64,000 bases of DNA from Hymenobacter translucens (GCF_020685205.1 NZ_JAJERB010000007.1:1-64000), one strand, 5' to 3'; numbered from the stretch's first letter, positions 35,486-44,442 are shown. The notes: generated by a model not told the origin, from the sequence alone. Translations and numbers: made by a program.

Positions 35486-37048
35486 TTACCGCACCTCGGC
35501 GGGCTTGGCCACCGGCAGGGCTTTGCGAGGCAGTTTCTGGTCGCGCATGGCGGCCTGGTACACAAAGGAAGCCACTACTACCGAAGCCTGCTTGAGGTCG
35601 TCGGCAGGCAGCCGCTCGTAGGTGTCCATGTTGGTGTGGTGGGTGCGGGTGTTGTAGTCGAGCGGGTCCTGAATAAACTGGAAGCCGGGCAAACCTACCG
35701 CGTCGAAGGCCAGGTGGTCGGTGCCGCCGGTATTGCGCGGAGTTACCGTGGTAGCGCCCATATCGGCAAAAGGCTGCAGCCACTGGCTGAATACGGGTAC
35801 CACCGCCTCGTTGCCCTGGGCGTAGATGCCCCGGATTTTGCCGGCTCCGTTGTCGAGATTGAAGTAGGCGGCCAGCTTCTCATGCTCGGGCAGCAGCTTC
35901 ATAGTCGCCGGATCGGCGAAGTGGTTTTTTACGTAGTTGCGGGAGCCGTGCAGGCCCTGCTCCTCCTCACCCCACAGCGCGATGCGAATGGTGCGGCGGG
36001 GCTTGGCGCCGGTGGCCTTCAGGATGCGAACGGCTTCCATCATCACAGCGCAGCCGGCGGCATTATCGGTGGCGCCGGTTGCAGCGTGCCAGGAGTCGAG
36101 GTGGGCGCCGAGCATCACTACTTCGCTTTTGAGCTTGCGGTCGGTGCCGGGAATTTCAGCTACCACGTTGTAGCCCTTCAGGTCCTTGTCCTGAAACCGG
36201 GTGCGGGTTTCCAGCTCGATTTCGACAGGGATACCGGCGTCGGCGAGGCGGATCAGGCGAAGCTGGTCTTCGGAGGCCATTTCCAGCTCGGGCAGCACGG
36301 GCTTGGCATCGGCGGCGTACGAGGCGCCGTTCGAGGTGAAGAACGTGCCATTGGAGCCAGCCCGGGCGCTAAGCACAGCGGCCGCGCCTTCGCTCATATA
36401 CAGCTCGGCCATCTTGGTACGCAGGGCAATCTGGGCCCGGCGGGCCGCTACCCGCTCAGCATCGGGTGCGGCCGGTGTTGCCGGGGCCGCGGGGGCCGCT
36501 GCCAGCTTCTGCAGCTCCTCGTCGGTATAGCGCCGGGCGTCGGGCTCGAAGCCGGGTTTGGGTGGGGAAGCCACGTCGGTCAGGACGATCTTGTCGCGCA
36601 GCTTGCCCTTGTACTTTTCCAGATCCGCTTCGGTAGCCGCGCGCACCACCACGACCTGCTTTTTGAGCGTCCCGTTAGTGGAGGGCGTCCAGGCTTTGGG
36701 CGCCCCGATGAGGGTATGGTAGTAGGGCGCGGTCATGGCCACGTACGACTTCTCGATGTCCCAGCCCCGGCCGAAGGTACCCCAGGGCTCGATGGCGGCG
36801 TTGACGAGGCCCCAGCCGGTAAGCTGCTTTTTGGTCCACTCATTAGCGCGGGCCAGGCCGTCGGAGCCGGCGAGGCGGGGGCCGCACACGTCGGTCAGGT
36901 AAAAGGCGGTTTCCATCACCTTGGAGCGGTTCAGGCCCTCGTCCTTGATTTTGGCCAGCATGGCCTGGTCGAGCTTTTCGGTGGTCTGGGCCAGCACGGG
37001 CGCGGTGGTGAGGCCGCAGGCCAGGGCCAGGTAAAGCAGTTTTTGCAT
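35486..37048 (-). CDS. M28 family metallopeptidase with PA domain
   Basis: A secreted aminopeptidase or carboxypeptidase of the M28 family, 520 residues from the ATG at 37048, which opens a signal peptide (MQKLLYLALACGLTTAPVLA). A protease-associated domain occupies roughly residues 125-310, with a Pro/Ala-rich linker inserted near 195-210. The catalytic domain shows metal-binding motifs VVMLGAHLDSWH (His-Asp), TGATDNAAGCAVMMEA (bridging Asp), LWGEEEQGLHGS (catalytic and ligand Glu) and late TDHLAFDAVGLPGFQFI (His ligand). Substrate is unknown. A frame extension to 37162 lacks a signal and was not used. Confidence 0.92.
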   Translation of the reverse strand: MQKLLYLALACGLTTAPVLAQTTEKLDQAMLAKIKDEGLNRSKVMETAFYLTDVCGPRLAGSDGLARANEWTKKQLTGWGLVNAAIEPWGTFGRGWDIEKSYVAMTAPYYHTLIGAPKAWTPSTNGTLKKQVVVVRAATEADLEKYKGKLRDKIVLTDVASPPKPGFEPDARRYTDEELQKLAAAPAAPATPAAPDAERVAARRAQIALRTKMAELYMSEGAAAVLSARAGSNGTFFTSNGASYAADAKPVLPELEMASEDQLRLIRLADAGIPVEIELETRTRFQDKDLKGYNVVAEIPGTDRKLKSEVVMLGAHLDSWHAATGATDNAAGCAVMMEAVRILKATGAKPRRTIRIALWGEEEQGLHGSRNYVKNHFADPATMKLLPEHEKLAAYFNLDNGAGKIRGIYAQGNEAVVPVFSQWLQPFADMGATTVTPRNTGGTDHLAFDAVGLPGFQFIQDPLDYNTRTHHTNMDTYERLPADDLKQASVVVASFVYQAAMRDQKLPRKALPVAKPAEVR

Positions 37049-37174
37049 GATCGAAATAAAAGGAGCTGCCGGGGTTGGATGCTCCCGAAGAAACGAGAAA
37101 TTGACGAGGTTTCCGGTCGGGCGTTGCAGCGCGGGAGCTGATGCTTTCTTCAGGCCCTTCAACCCGCTTTCTCC

Positions 37175-37729
37175 GTGCGCTTCCTACTACACCTTAAACA
37201 CTGGCAGCTGTTCCTGCTCACCTGGGGCGCAGCCTTGCTGTTCAACTTCGTCGTCCTGATTGACATGCGCCTGATGCTGTATGCCTTTCCAGTAATGATC
37301 CTGCTGTTTGCGCTGGGCATGCTGGGCTGGATCTGGGCCATAGCCACCCAGCTGCATCCGTTAGTGCCGGCCGACGCCGGGCTGAAGCTCGGGCGGTTTA
37401 AGGTGCTGTTTCGGATACCCGTAGTGTATATGCTGCTGTTGCCGGCCGTGGTTGGCTACAACTATTACTATCGTTCCGAGGCCGCTGACGATTCGGGAAT
37501 GGGCATAGCCATTGCGCTTCTGCTGCTGGGTCACCTGCTTTCGATGGCCTGCATTGTGTACGGCTTACGCTTTGCGGCCAAAACGCTTAAATCGGCGGAG
37601 CTGCAGCGGGAAGCGCACCTGAGCGAGTACCTGGGCGAGTTTTTTATGATCTGGTTTTCGGTGATTGGCGTGTGGGTGCTGCAGCCGCGCCTGAACCTGC
37701 TGGTCAGGCAAGCTGAGCTGCGCCCCTGA
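37175..37729 (+). CDS. Integral membrane protein of unknown function
   Basis: The protein has 184 residues with four predicted membrane segments at about 8-30, 33-58, 85-102 and 112-135, and a fifth near 150-170. The start used is GTG at 37175 because no in-frame ATG gives a complete first segment. The soluble parts are small and basic. No family motif is recognised. It is divergent from the M28 peptidase gene, 126 bp from its start. Confidence 0.6.
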   Translation: MRFLLHLKHWQLFLLTWGAALLFNFVVLIDMRLMLYAFPVMILLFALGMLGWIWAIATQLHPLVPADAGLKLGRFKVLFRIPVVYMLLLPAVVGYNYYYRSEAADDSGMGIAIALLLLGHLLSMACIVYGLRFAAKTLKSAELQREAHLSEYLGEFFMIWFSVIGVWVLQPRLNLLVRQAELRP

Positions 37730-38321
37730 CACCGCATTTTCCGGCCCAGGCGTGATTTAGTTTGTTTCTACCCCCGGGACCATCGACTACATTCGCTACC
37801 AGATTCCAACCGGCTGCTCGCCGCCTCGCCCAACTGCATCAGCTTTCAGCTTAGTAAGTGCGTGGAGGTTCCTTACCTATATGCTGCAGGCAAGCATAAG
37901 CTGCCACTCAGGTTTTTGGCGATTAGTCCGCAGTTTGCCTTGCATGAGTGCCCTGAATTCAGGTTGACGCTTACACTTCTGGACACCCTCACCACTTACA
38001 CCGAAACCCGGGCCCATACGCTCGTGGTGGAGAAGAAAAGACATCTGGCCTGGGAACGGTTGAGAGCTCATTACAATCGACATGCCGTCAATCGGAAACT
38101 GCCTGGCGCGGGTGTAGCGCAGCCTTTTTCGGGGCCCACCTTACGGTGGAGGTTAAACCTCTACTGCGGCACTGGCAGCAAACCCAAACCATGCCGCCTG
38201 GAGCAATCCGGGCGGCATGCTTGCTTTGGGCAGCGGCTGCTATCTGGAAACATTCTCTTAATAGTGGAGTAACATTGTGCTCAAATCCAATGGCCCGCCC
38301 GGCGCGGGCATCAGCAATTTC
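37730..38321. other. 592-bp gap with weak coding signal and a hairpin
   Basis: An open frame at 37862-38272 (136 codons, GTG start) has an irregular composition and no family features; it is not annotated as a gene. A hairpin at 38191-38218 (ATGCCGCC/GGCGGCAT, 12-base loop) is flanked by CCCAAA and TTTGGG, which extend the pairing, and could end a short transcript. No known RNA family was recognised. Confidence 0.45.
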
Positions 38322-39527
38322 ATGAGGCAACGGTTACTCGGTTTACTTTTCCTGACATCCGGCGCGGCTTTCGGCCAGGGGTCTGACTCTACCAGGCAGG
38401 CAGAGTCGGAGGACAGGAAATGGTTTGAAAGCTTTTCTATCCGGGGCTACGTGCAGGGGCGCTATAATATGTTCCAAACCAACCCGGACCTGCAGTGTGA
38501 GCAGTGCGACCGGTCGTGGGGCGGGAACGGGGGCTTTTCGCTGCGGCGGGTGCGCATCATCCTCTACGGGCAGCTGCACGAGCGGGTGTATTTCTACCTC
38601 CAGCCGGACTTCGCCAGCTCCCTCAGCGGCAGCAGCTCCCTGAACGCCGGCCTGCTTCGCGACGCCTACATGGACCTGGGCCTCGACAAAGCCAGCCAGT
38701 TCCGGGTGCGCATCGGGCAAAGCAAGGTGCCCTACGGGTTCGAAAACATGCAGTCGAGCCAGAACCGTCTGCCCCTCGACCGCAGCGACGCCCTGAACAG
38801 CGCCCTTTCCAACGAGCGGGACATGGGCGCCTTTTTCTACTGGGCGCCCACGGCCGTGCGCAAGCGGTTCAGCTCTTTAGTCAAAGACGGCCTCAAGGGC
38901 TCTGGCGACTACGGCGTGCTGGGCATCGGGGCATTCAACGGGCAGACAGCCAACCGCCCCGAGCTCAACAACCAGCGCCACGTGGTAGCCCGCCTGACTT
39001 ATCCGCTGGTGCTGGGCAAGCAGATTATTGAGCCGGCCCTGCAGGCGTATACCGGCACCTACGTGGTGAACCGGGACCAGCTCTCGGCCGGCGTAAAGCA
39101 CCGCACCGACCTAAGCTACGCCGACCAGCGTGCGGCGGCCACGCTGGTGCTGTATCCCCAGCCCTTTGGCATTCAGGCCGAGTACAACGTGGGCCGGGGG
39201 CCGGAATTCAACCCCGCCACCGACAGCATCGAAACCCGGCGTCTGCACGGGGGCTACATCCTGCTCAACTACCGGCTGCAGTACCGGCAGCAGCAGCTTT
39301 ACCCGTTTCTGCGCCTGCAGTACTACGAAGGAGGTAAAAAGCACGAGCGGGACGCCCGCAGCTACAGCGTGCGCGAAGCCGAGCTGGGCGTCGAGTGGCA
39401 GCCATTCAGCAGCTTTGAGCTGGTGACGATGTACACGCTTTCTTCCCGCCGGTTCGAGGACTTCCAGAAGCAAAATAACCGGCAGCGGGGCGGGCTGCTC
39501 CGGCTGCAGGCCCAGATCAATTTCTAA
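38322..39527 (+). CDS. Outer-membrane porin, phosphate-selective OprO/OprP-like
   Basis: The protein has 401 residues from the ATG at 38322, which opens a signal peptide ending AAFG. The remainder is a beta-barrel with alternating polar/aromatic strands: FESFSIRGYVQGRYNMFQ, FSLRRVRIILYGQLHERVYFYLQPDFAS, YMDLGLDKASQFRVRIGQSKVPYGFENMQSSQNR and the final strand GGLLRLQAQINF ending in Phe, as expected for BAM-dependent insertion. The FRVRIGQSKVPYGFE stretch is characteristic of the OprO/OprP family. The transported ion is not certain: no pho genes are adjacent. Confidence 0.9.
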   Translation: MRQRLLGLLFLTSGAAFGQGSDSTRQAESEDRKWFESFSIRGYVQGRYNMFQTNPDLQCEQCDRSWGGNGGFSLRRVRIILYGQLHERVYFYLQPDFASSLSGSSSLNAGLLRDAYMDLGLDKASQFRVRIGQSKVPYGFENMQSSQNRLPLDRSDALNSALSNERDMGAFFYWAPTAVRKRFSSLVKDGLKGSGDYGVLGIGAFNGQTANRPELNNQRHVVARLTYPLVLGKQIIEPALQAYTGTYVVNRDQLSAGVKHRTDLSYADQRAAATLVLYPQPFGIQAEYNVGRGPEFNPATDSIETRRLHGGYILLNYRLQYRQQQLYPFLRLQYYEGGKKHERDARSYSVREAELGVEWQPFSSFELVTMYTLSSRRFEDFQKQNNRQRGGLLRLQAQINF

Positions 39528-39680
39528 GGCAGCCCGCCGCTTTCTTGCTTTCCTGGCCGGTCCTGGCGCCCGACTTTTCGACGCTTCCTTCAAACGGATG
39601 GCAAACAATATAAGGCGGAGCGCCGTTATTTGCAGCCTCTCGCCCGACCACAATCCGGGGTGCTTACCTGAGGAAAAGTT

Positions 39681-40088
39681 ATGATAGTTTCGTTGCGACG
39701 GGGAGATGGAAGTGTATACCTCACCGTAGAGCGTAATCAGAAGGACAACTGGGTACATGCTCACTGGTACGGTCGCCAGACGCTGGCTTCCGTGATGGAC
39801 GGGGGCCTGACCTACCTCGACATGATTCGCCGGGACCCCTGCCCCCGCCTGCTCAACGACCACCGCGACCTGGTGGGCACCTTCACGGAGGCCAACGAGT
39901 GGATTCAGCAGGTCTGGACCCCGCTGATTATTGCCGAGGGCCTGCGCTACATCGGGCAGGTGGTGTCGCCGGATATTTTCGGGCAACTTTCCATCGAGGA
40001 CCTCAAGCACCGCATCGGTGACCAGTTGGAGATTCAGCTGTTCAACAGTCTGGAAGCTACGCAGACCTGGCTCCGGACGCAGCAGTAG
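39681..40088 (+). CDS. Small soluble protein, possibly SpoIIAA/STAS-like
   Basis: The protein has 135 residues, no signal peptide or membrane segment. The layout (beta hairpin, helix TYLDMIRRDP, beta strand PRLLNDHRDL, helix EANEWIQQVWTPLIIAEGLRYIGQVV, helix LEATQTWLRTQQ) resembles small SpoIIAA-like proteins, with the final FNSLEATQTWL similar to their C-terminal helix. This is a fold-level guess. Function unknown. Confidence 0.6.
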   Translation: MIVSLRRGDGSVYLTVERNQKDNWVHAHWYGRQTLASVMDGGLTYLDMIRRDPCPRLLNDHRDLVGTFTEANEWIQQVWTPLIIAEGLRYIGQVVSPDIFGQLSIEDLKHRIGDQLEIQLFNSLEATQTWLRTQQ

Positions 40089-40300
40089 CCCTTCTGCGCG
40101 CAGGAGACGAGGATACACCTAGCCAAGCGCCCTGCCTTTCCGTCTGCCGGGCTACCAGAAACAGGGGTGCGGGGCGGGATCGGTCAGGTTTTAATTGTCG
40201 GGCGGATGAGTGTTTGGTGGCCCATGCCGTAAGCTGAACAGGAAGACCGGTTGCTGCCGCTTCCGACCGGCCGATTCTGGCCGGCCATCAGCCTCCTCCT

Positions 40301-40999
40301 ATGCTATCCTTCACCGTTGAACGTCTTTCCTTCGATACTCTGAGCGAGCTGCCCGCCTCCTGGACCAACCAGGACTACCTGGCCCTGCTGGAGCTGCTGA
40401 GCTACGACAACCCCGCCGATATCGAGCTGGGCGAGCTGAAAGCCATGTGCCTGATGGCCCTCACCGACCAGGAGCCCACCGCGGCCGCGCAACTGGTGCT
40501 GGGCTACCTGTTCGACGACCAGCTCACGAGCGGTCAGATCGAAAATCTGGCCCACCAGATGCTGACTGAAAAGCTCTGGGAAGAAAACCCGCAGCTGGGG
40601 CAGCATCAAGGCTTTTTCAAGGCTACGCAGCTGCTTCACGAAGCCTACAAAGGCAAATTCCCGCGCACTGAAGCCGTGCGGTTCCAGGTGCAGCTCACCG
40701 CGGCCGATTCCGCTACCCTGGCCGTGTTCGACTCCCAGCCCGAAGCGCCGCTGCTGCGTCTGCTGGCCCAGGGCATGCCCGATAACACGCTGCTGAGACG
40801 CCTGTTCAGCGACCAGCTGGCCGGCTCCCTCTTCCCTGAGGCGCCCCACATCATCTGGCAGCTGCAGACGCTGAAGCAGGAACCCTCAGTGCGGGTGCTC
40901 GAAGTGGTCAGCTCCGCCTATTGGCTCGACGATTTCAAATATGCCGACACGTACGAAGCCACAACCCAGGCCGAGGTAGTGGCAGCCGACGAAGCCTGA
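40301..40999 (+). CDS. Conserved-looking cytoplasmic protein of unknown function
   Basis: The protein has 232 residues, acidic and mostly helical (WTNQDYLALLELLSYDNPADIELGELKAMCLMALTD, IENLAHQMLTEKLWEENPQLGQHQGFFKATQLLHEAYKG region). It has no membrane or signal segment and no recognised family. The C-terminal 15 residues are Glu/Ala-rich. It is a monocistron preceded by 212 bp containing a GC-rich inverted sequence at about 40263-40286. Confidence 0.6.
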   Translation: MLSFTVERLSFDTLSELPASWTNQDYLALLELLSYDNPADIELGELKAMCLMALTDQEPTAAAQLVLGYLFDDQLTSGQIENLAHQMLTEKLWEENPQLGQHQGFFKATQLLHEAYKGKFPRTEAVRFQVQLTAADSATLAVFDSQPEAPLLRLLAQGMPDNTLLRRLFSDQLAGSLFPEAPHIIWQLQTLKQEPSVRVLEVVSSAYWLDDFKYADTYEATTQAEVVAADEA

Positions 41000-41337
41000 G
41001 CCGCCGGAAACAGGTAAGATACAGACAGCGCCCCGGAGCAAAGCGGAGCGCGTGGGTACTTCGCTACCGCTCTGACTTTCGCCTGCAGTCCGGTCCCTCC
41101 CTATTTAGATTGCCACTCGTTGCGCCTGCGCCGGACCTGATGGCTTTGCCGATTGTGCTGCCGTTTTGTATTTGCGGTGGTATTTATAGCGGTCCAGGTT
41201 ACGCTGAGGCTAAGCAGGCTGCTTTGCCAAGTTGTGCGTGTGAGCCGGCCGGCTCGCACGCTTGACCTAGTTAGCGGAGGGGACGGCTACTCTAACGTAT
41301 TCCTATTTCCTATACCTGCTCGCGCCGTTTCGGCTTA
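41000..41337. other. 338-bp intergenic region with a GC-rich palindrome
   Basis: It lies between two convergent genes. It contains the palindrome described at 41236-41261. Short frames in this interval have no family features. No other recognisable element. Confidence 0.45.
41236..41261. repeat. 26-bp near-perfect palindrome
   Basis: The two 13-base halves GCGTGTGAGCCGG and CCGGCTCGCACGC are complementary except one G-T position, with no spacer. It could be a cruciform-prone site, an operator or the core of a terminator for the convergent genes; no T-run follows. Confidence 0.6.
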
Positions 41338-42171
41338 TCAAACAGGCTTTGCGGCGGGCGTAGCCCGAATGCGGGCCAGCTCCAACCCTTTTTTGGGTAG
41401 CTTGTGGCCCAATGGTGATGCCGGGTACTGGGGGTTCATGTGCAGCAAAGTGTCGCGCAGGGCTTTGATTACATAGTAGGCCTTGTACCAGTTCTGGTCG
41501 GCCGGCACGATGTGCCAGGGGCAGCTGGCGGGGTTGCAGTGACGGAACACGGCCTCGTACATGCGCCGGTACGCGGGCCACTGCCGGGCCTTGGCTTCGT
41601 CGCCGGCTTCGTACTTCCACTGCTTGCTCGGGTCCGAAACCCGTTCTTCCAGCCGTCGGCGCTGCTCGGCCTCCGACACGTGCAGGTAGAACTTGAGCAG
41701 GGTAGTCCCGGCATTCTGCAACGCCCGCTCAAAGGCATTGATGTCGGTGAAGCGCCGGCGGGCTTCGGCGGCGTCCACGAGTCCCAGCACGCGGGTGATG
41801 AGCACGTCCTCGTAGTGGGAGCGGTTGAACACCTGAATCATGCCCCGGCGCGGGACTTGGGCGTGTACGCGCCACAGGAAGTCGTGCGCCAGCTCTTCGT
41901 CGGTGGGCTCCTTGAAGGCATGCACCCGGATTCCCTGCGGGTTAAGGCCCTGAAACACCCGCCGGATCAGCCCGTCCTTGCCGCTGGCGTCCATGCCCTG
42001 CAGCACGACGAGGACGCTACGGCGGTTTTCGGCGTAGAGCCGGGCCTGCAGCTCGTCGATTTCCGTGCGCAGGTATTCGGTAGCCTTTAGTCCTTCTGCC
42101 TTGGACATCGACTCCGGCGCTTGGGTGGGCAGGTCGTGCAAAAGCAGGGAGTTGGGAGCAGAGCGGGGCAT
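41338..42171 (-). CDS. ppk2: Polyphosphate kinase 2 family protein
   Basis: Phosphorylates nucleoside mono- or diphosphates with polyphosphate as donor. It has 277 residues from the ATG at 42171. The Walker A is VVLQGMDASGKDGLIRRVF, followed by GLNPQGIRVHAFKEPTDEEL, FLWRVHAQVPRRGMIQVFNRSHYEDVLITRV (Walker B/lid region) and KFYLHVSEAEQRRRLEER. The C-terminal WHIVPADQNWYKAYYVI is characteristic. Single-domain size excludes the two-domain class II; whether it prefers NDP or NMP cannot be read. It is divergent from the HEAGH protein gene, 99 bp apart. Confidence 0.94.
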   Translation of the reverse strand: MPRSAPNSLLLHDLPTQAPESMSKAEGLKATEYLRTEIDELQARLYAENRRSVLVVLQGMDASGKDGLIRRVFQGLNPQGIRVHAFKEPTDEELAHDFLWRVHAQVPRRGMIQVFNRSHYEDVLITRVLGLVDAAEARRRFTDINAFERALQNAGTTLLKFYLHVSEAEQRRRLEERVSDPSKQWKYEAGDEAKARQWPAYRRMYEAVFRHCNPASCPWHIVPADQNWYKAYYVIKALRDTLLHMNPQYPASPLGHKLPKKGLELARIRATPAAKPV

Positions 42172-42270
42172 ACAAGAAGAGTTAGTACCGACCAAAACAT
42201 CCGCCTGAGCAAAGCAGCCCGGGCCCAACGCAAATACGCTAGCTTAGCGCCTCTACCAAGTTGCTATGCT

Positions 42271-42765
42271 ATGCCTGCCTCCGGTTCCGCCGCCACAGCC
42301 ACTGCCCTCATCGACCAGCTCCTGGCATTCGTTCAGGACATCGGCCTGACGGTGCGGGAGGCCCCGCTGCCGGAGCCCACGTTTCTGCCTGGCCTGCTCA
42401 TCGAGCAGGGTGAGCTGGTCGTGGACCGTAGCCGGCTGCTCTACCCCGGCGACATTCTGCACGAGGCCGGGCACGTAGCCGTGACGCCCGCCGCCGAGCG
42501 GCACCTCGTCGGCGGGCACATCACTGAGAACCAACCCGAAAAGGAAGGCGACGAAATGGCCGTCCACGGGTGGTGCTACGCCGCGTGCATGGCCCTGAAG
42601 CTACCGGCCAACGTCGTTTTCCATCCGGCCGGCTACCGGGGCGCCGCCGACTGGTTTGTGAGCAACTTTCAACAGGGCACCTACATCGGCCTGCCTTTGC
42701 TGGTTTGGATGGGTTTGACCACCACCGAAGCCTACCCGCAAATGACGCGCTGGCTGCGGGCCTGA
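42271..42765 (+). CDS. Small protein with a HEAGH zinc-binding-like motif
   Basis: The protein has 164 residues from the ATG at 42271, without signal peptide. Its central block LYPGDILHEAGHVAVTP has an HExxH motif (His64, Glu65, His68), the core of zinc metallopeptidases. Glu95 in GDEMAVHGW lies 27 residues on and could be the third ligand, as in gluzincins. The rest is aromatic-rich with no known family. It may be a compact metalloprotease or a metal-binding protein with no protease activity. It is convergent with the TerB-like gene. Confidence 0.65.
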   Translation: MPASGSAATATALIDQLLAFVQDIGLTVREAPLPEPTFLPGLLIEQGELVVDRSRLLYPGDILHEAGHVAVTPAAERHLVGGHITENQPEKEGDEMAVHGWCYAACMALKLPANVVFHPAGYRGAADWFVSNFQQGTYIGLPLLVWMGLTTTEAYPQMTRWLRA

Positions 42766-42823
42766 CCTGTCGGCTTGCTTTCCGCTGCCGCACACAGGTC
42801 AGGCGTATAGCTGGCAGCACCGG

Positions 42824-43237
42824 CTAGCTTACCGTTGGCGGCATGCCGCGGGAAGGACCAGCCCCGGCCAGCTGGCTGACCATGTCGTCGAGGATGTCCT
42901 TGCTGTAGCCGATGCGGTTGGCATACTCCAGGCAGAGGCCGTACTCGCGGGGGTCAATGTCGCCGTCCTGCAGCATCATCTGCACCAGCGTCTGCAGCTC
43001 CATAGTGCGCTGAAGGCCTTCCTGGGGCACGATAAAGCTCAGCACGGCCAGGTTGTCGGCAATGGGCATCACGTCATGAGGCCTCAGCCCCAGGCGGTTG
43101 CCAATCTGAAGCAGAAACTCACTTTCAGCGCCGTCAATCTGCCGGTCGGCGGCGGCCAGCAGGACCAGGTTCTGAAAGAAGGCCAGCTTCTTCTGTTGCG
43201 TATCGAGCAGGGTTTCGAGGGTGCGGTTCTCCGTCAT
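42824..43237 (-). CDS. TerB-like protein (tellurite-resistance TerB family)
   Basis: The protein has 137 residues. The helical TerB-like pattern is visible: FFQNLVLLAAADRQIDGAESEFLLQIGNRLGL, with the acidic ADRQIDGAE segment, and LVQMMLQDGDIDPREYGLCLEYANRIGY with the second acidic GDIDPRE segment. TerB-like proteins are found alone in many genomes and are not proof of tellurite resistance; no other ter gene is present. The last 12 residues are probably disordered. Confidence 0.8.
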   Translation of the reverse strand: MTENRTLETLLDTQQKKLAFFQNLVLLAAADRQIDGAESEFLLQIGNRLGLRPHDVMPIADNLAVLSFIVPQEGLQRTMELQTLVQMMLQDGDIDPREYGLCLEYANRIGYSKDILDDMVSQLAGAGPSRGMPPTVS

Positions 43238-43407
43238 GGGAAAGGAATTAGCTAGAGTGGAAAAGCGCCCAATGGGGCGGGTTCATTCAACGCGACCTCC
43301 TCCGGAAGGTTATCCGCAGACACTGCTGCCCCTACCCTTTCTGCAGCAGCAGCGTCCATTGCTGGGCGCACTTTCGCTGAAGGCTGACGATCTGGCTAAA
43401 CAACGGC

Positions 43408-43459
43408 GTCAACCACTCCGGTCTGCGGGTACCCTTCCTTATCCAAGGAGGGGAACCAG
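43408..43459. repeat. Dispersed repeat with inverted core (copy 1)
   Basis: About 52 bp starting GTCAACCACTCCGG and ending AAGGAGGGGAACCAG. Its core CCCTTCCTTATCC / AAGGAGGGG can form a hairpin. A second copy at 54912-54964 aligns without gaps at about four positions in five. REP-like intergenic repeat; no transposase is near. Confidence 0.7.
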
Positions 43460-43473
43460 CTCATGCCCGTTAG

Positions 43474-44442
43474 CTAATCTTTCGTGGGGTCCCAGCCGTG
43501 GAACACGTTGGCAAGGGTGTACTGGCGGGCGTCGGCGTCGGTGAGCTGGTGGGACCAGGGCACGCGCTGCCGGGGCGTGTAGCCTTTGCCGCGGTTCTGG
43601 TACTCGGCGTAGTAGGCGGTCTGCTTGTTGGTTTCCTTGCCCCAATGGTCCCAGCCGCCGGGCCTGATATGGGCGCCCAGCTCGCACTGCAGGAACACCG
43701 TTTTGGCGTAGGGCCGCCAGGGCCGGCCCAGGTCGTAGCTCGCGGCGGGAGCGTCGCCTATCAACTTACAGTTGCGGAACACGTAGCCGAAGCGCGCGGT
43801 ATCGGGCGTGGAGGCGGCGGTCACGAACGAGCCGCCCTTTTTGCTGAAGATGGTGCAGCCCTCAAACCAGGCAGTGCTGGAGCCGAAGATGAAGTCCGTG
43901 GTGCCCTCGATGTAGCAGTTCAGGTAGTACTGCCGGCTGCCGTAGCCGTAGGTGTAGAGTGTGTCCTGGAAGCCCAGAAACCGGCAGTTGCGGAATCGGG
44001 CCTTGTCGCCGGCCACCCACACGGCCACGGCCTGCCCCACCGGGCCGGAGGAGTTCTCGAAGGTGATGTTCTCCGCCGTAAAGTCAGAGCCGTAGATATA
44101 GATGCTCGACGAGCCCGACGTGCCTTTGTCTTCCCCGAAGATGTTCTTTTTCTGGTTGTAGTCGTCGTAGGTAAGGATGGTTTTGTCGCGGTCCTCCCCC
44201 ACCAGCTTCACCAGGTTTTTAGAGCCGGCCAGAATCAGCTTTTCCTTGTACACGCCCTTTTTGACCAGAATGGTGGTGACTTTCTTGCGGAAGTCGGGCA
44301 CGGCGTTGAAGGCTTCCTGCACGGTGCGGTACTGCCCGCTGCCGTCCTGGGCCACCACGAAGTCATACTTCGGAGCGTCGGTGGCAAACGCCTGAGACAA
44401 GGTAAGCCCGAGCAGACTCAGCAAAAGCAAAAGGTTTCTCAC
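43474..44442 (-). CDS. Pectinesterase (CE8 family)
   Basis: De-esterifies methylated homogalacturonan outside the cell. It has 322 residues with a signal peptide at 1-20 (ending AFA) and a right-handed beta-helix. Catalytic signatures are all present: QAVAVWV, GFQDTLYTYGYGSRQYYLNC (first catalytic Asp), IEGTTDFIFGSSTAWFEGC (second Asp) and LGRPWRPYAKTVF (Arg and Trp). The 3' end carries GGWDHWG. It is co-directional with the upstream rhamnogalacturonan acetylesterase gene and overlaps it by 4 bp. Confidence 0.94.
   Translation of the reverse strand: MRNLLLLLSLLGLTLSQAFATDAPKYDFVVAQDGSGQYRTVQEAFNAVPDFRKKVTTILVKKGVYKEKLILAGSKNLVKLVGEDRDKTILTYDDYNQKKNIFGEDKGTSGSSSIYIYGSDFTAENITFENSSGPVGQAVAVWVAGDKARFRNCRFLGFQDTLYTYGYGSRQYYLNCYIEGTTDFIFGSSTAWFEGCTIFSKKGGSFVTAASTPDTARFGYVFRNCKLIGDAPAASYDLGRPWRPYAKTVFLQCELGAHIRPGGWDHWGKETNKQTAYYAEYQNRGKGYTPRQRVPWSHQLTDADARQYTLANVFHGWDPTKD

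Noticed and set aside
37862..38272. Open frame of 136 codons with GTG start
   Set aside because: Its composition is irregular (Cys and His-rich, no coherent secondary structure), a hairpin lies inside it, and no family or signal is visible. Treated as intergenic.
40921..41265. Open frame of 114 codons overlapping the end of the gene at 40301-40999
   Set aside because: It overlaps a better-supported gene in another frame and ends in the palindrome; no family features.
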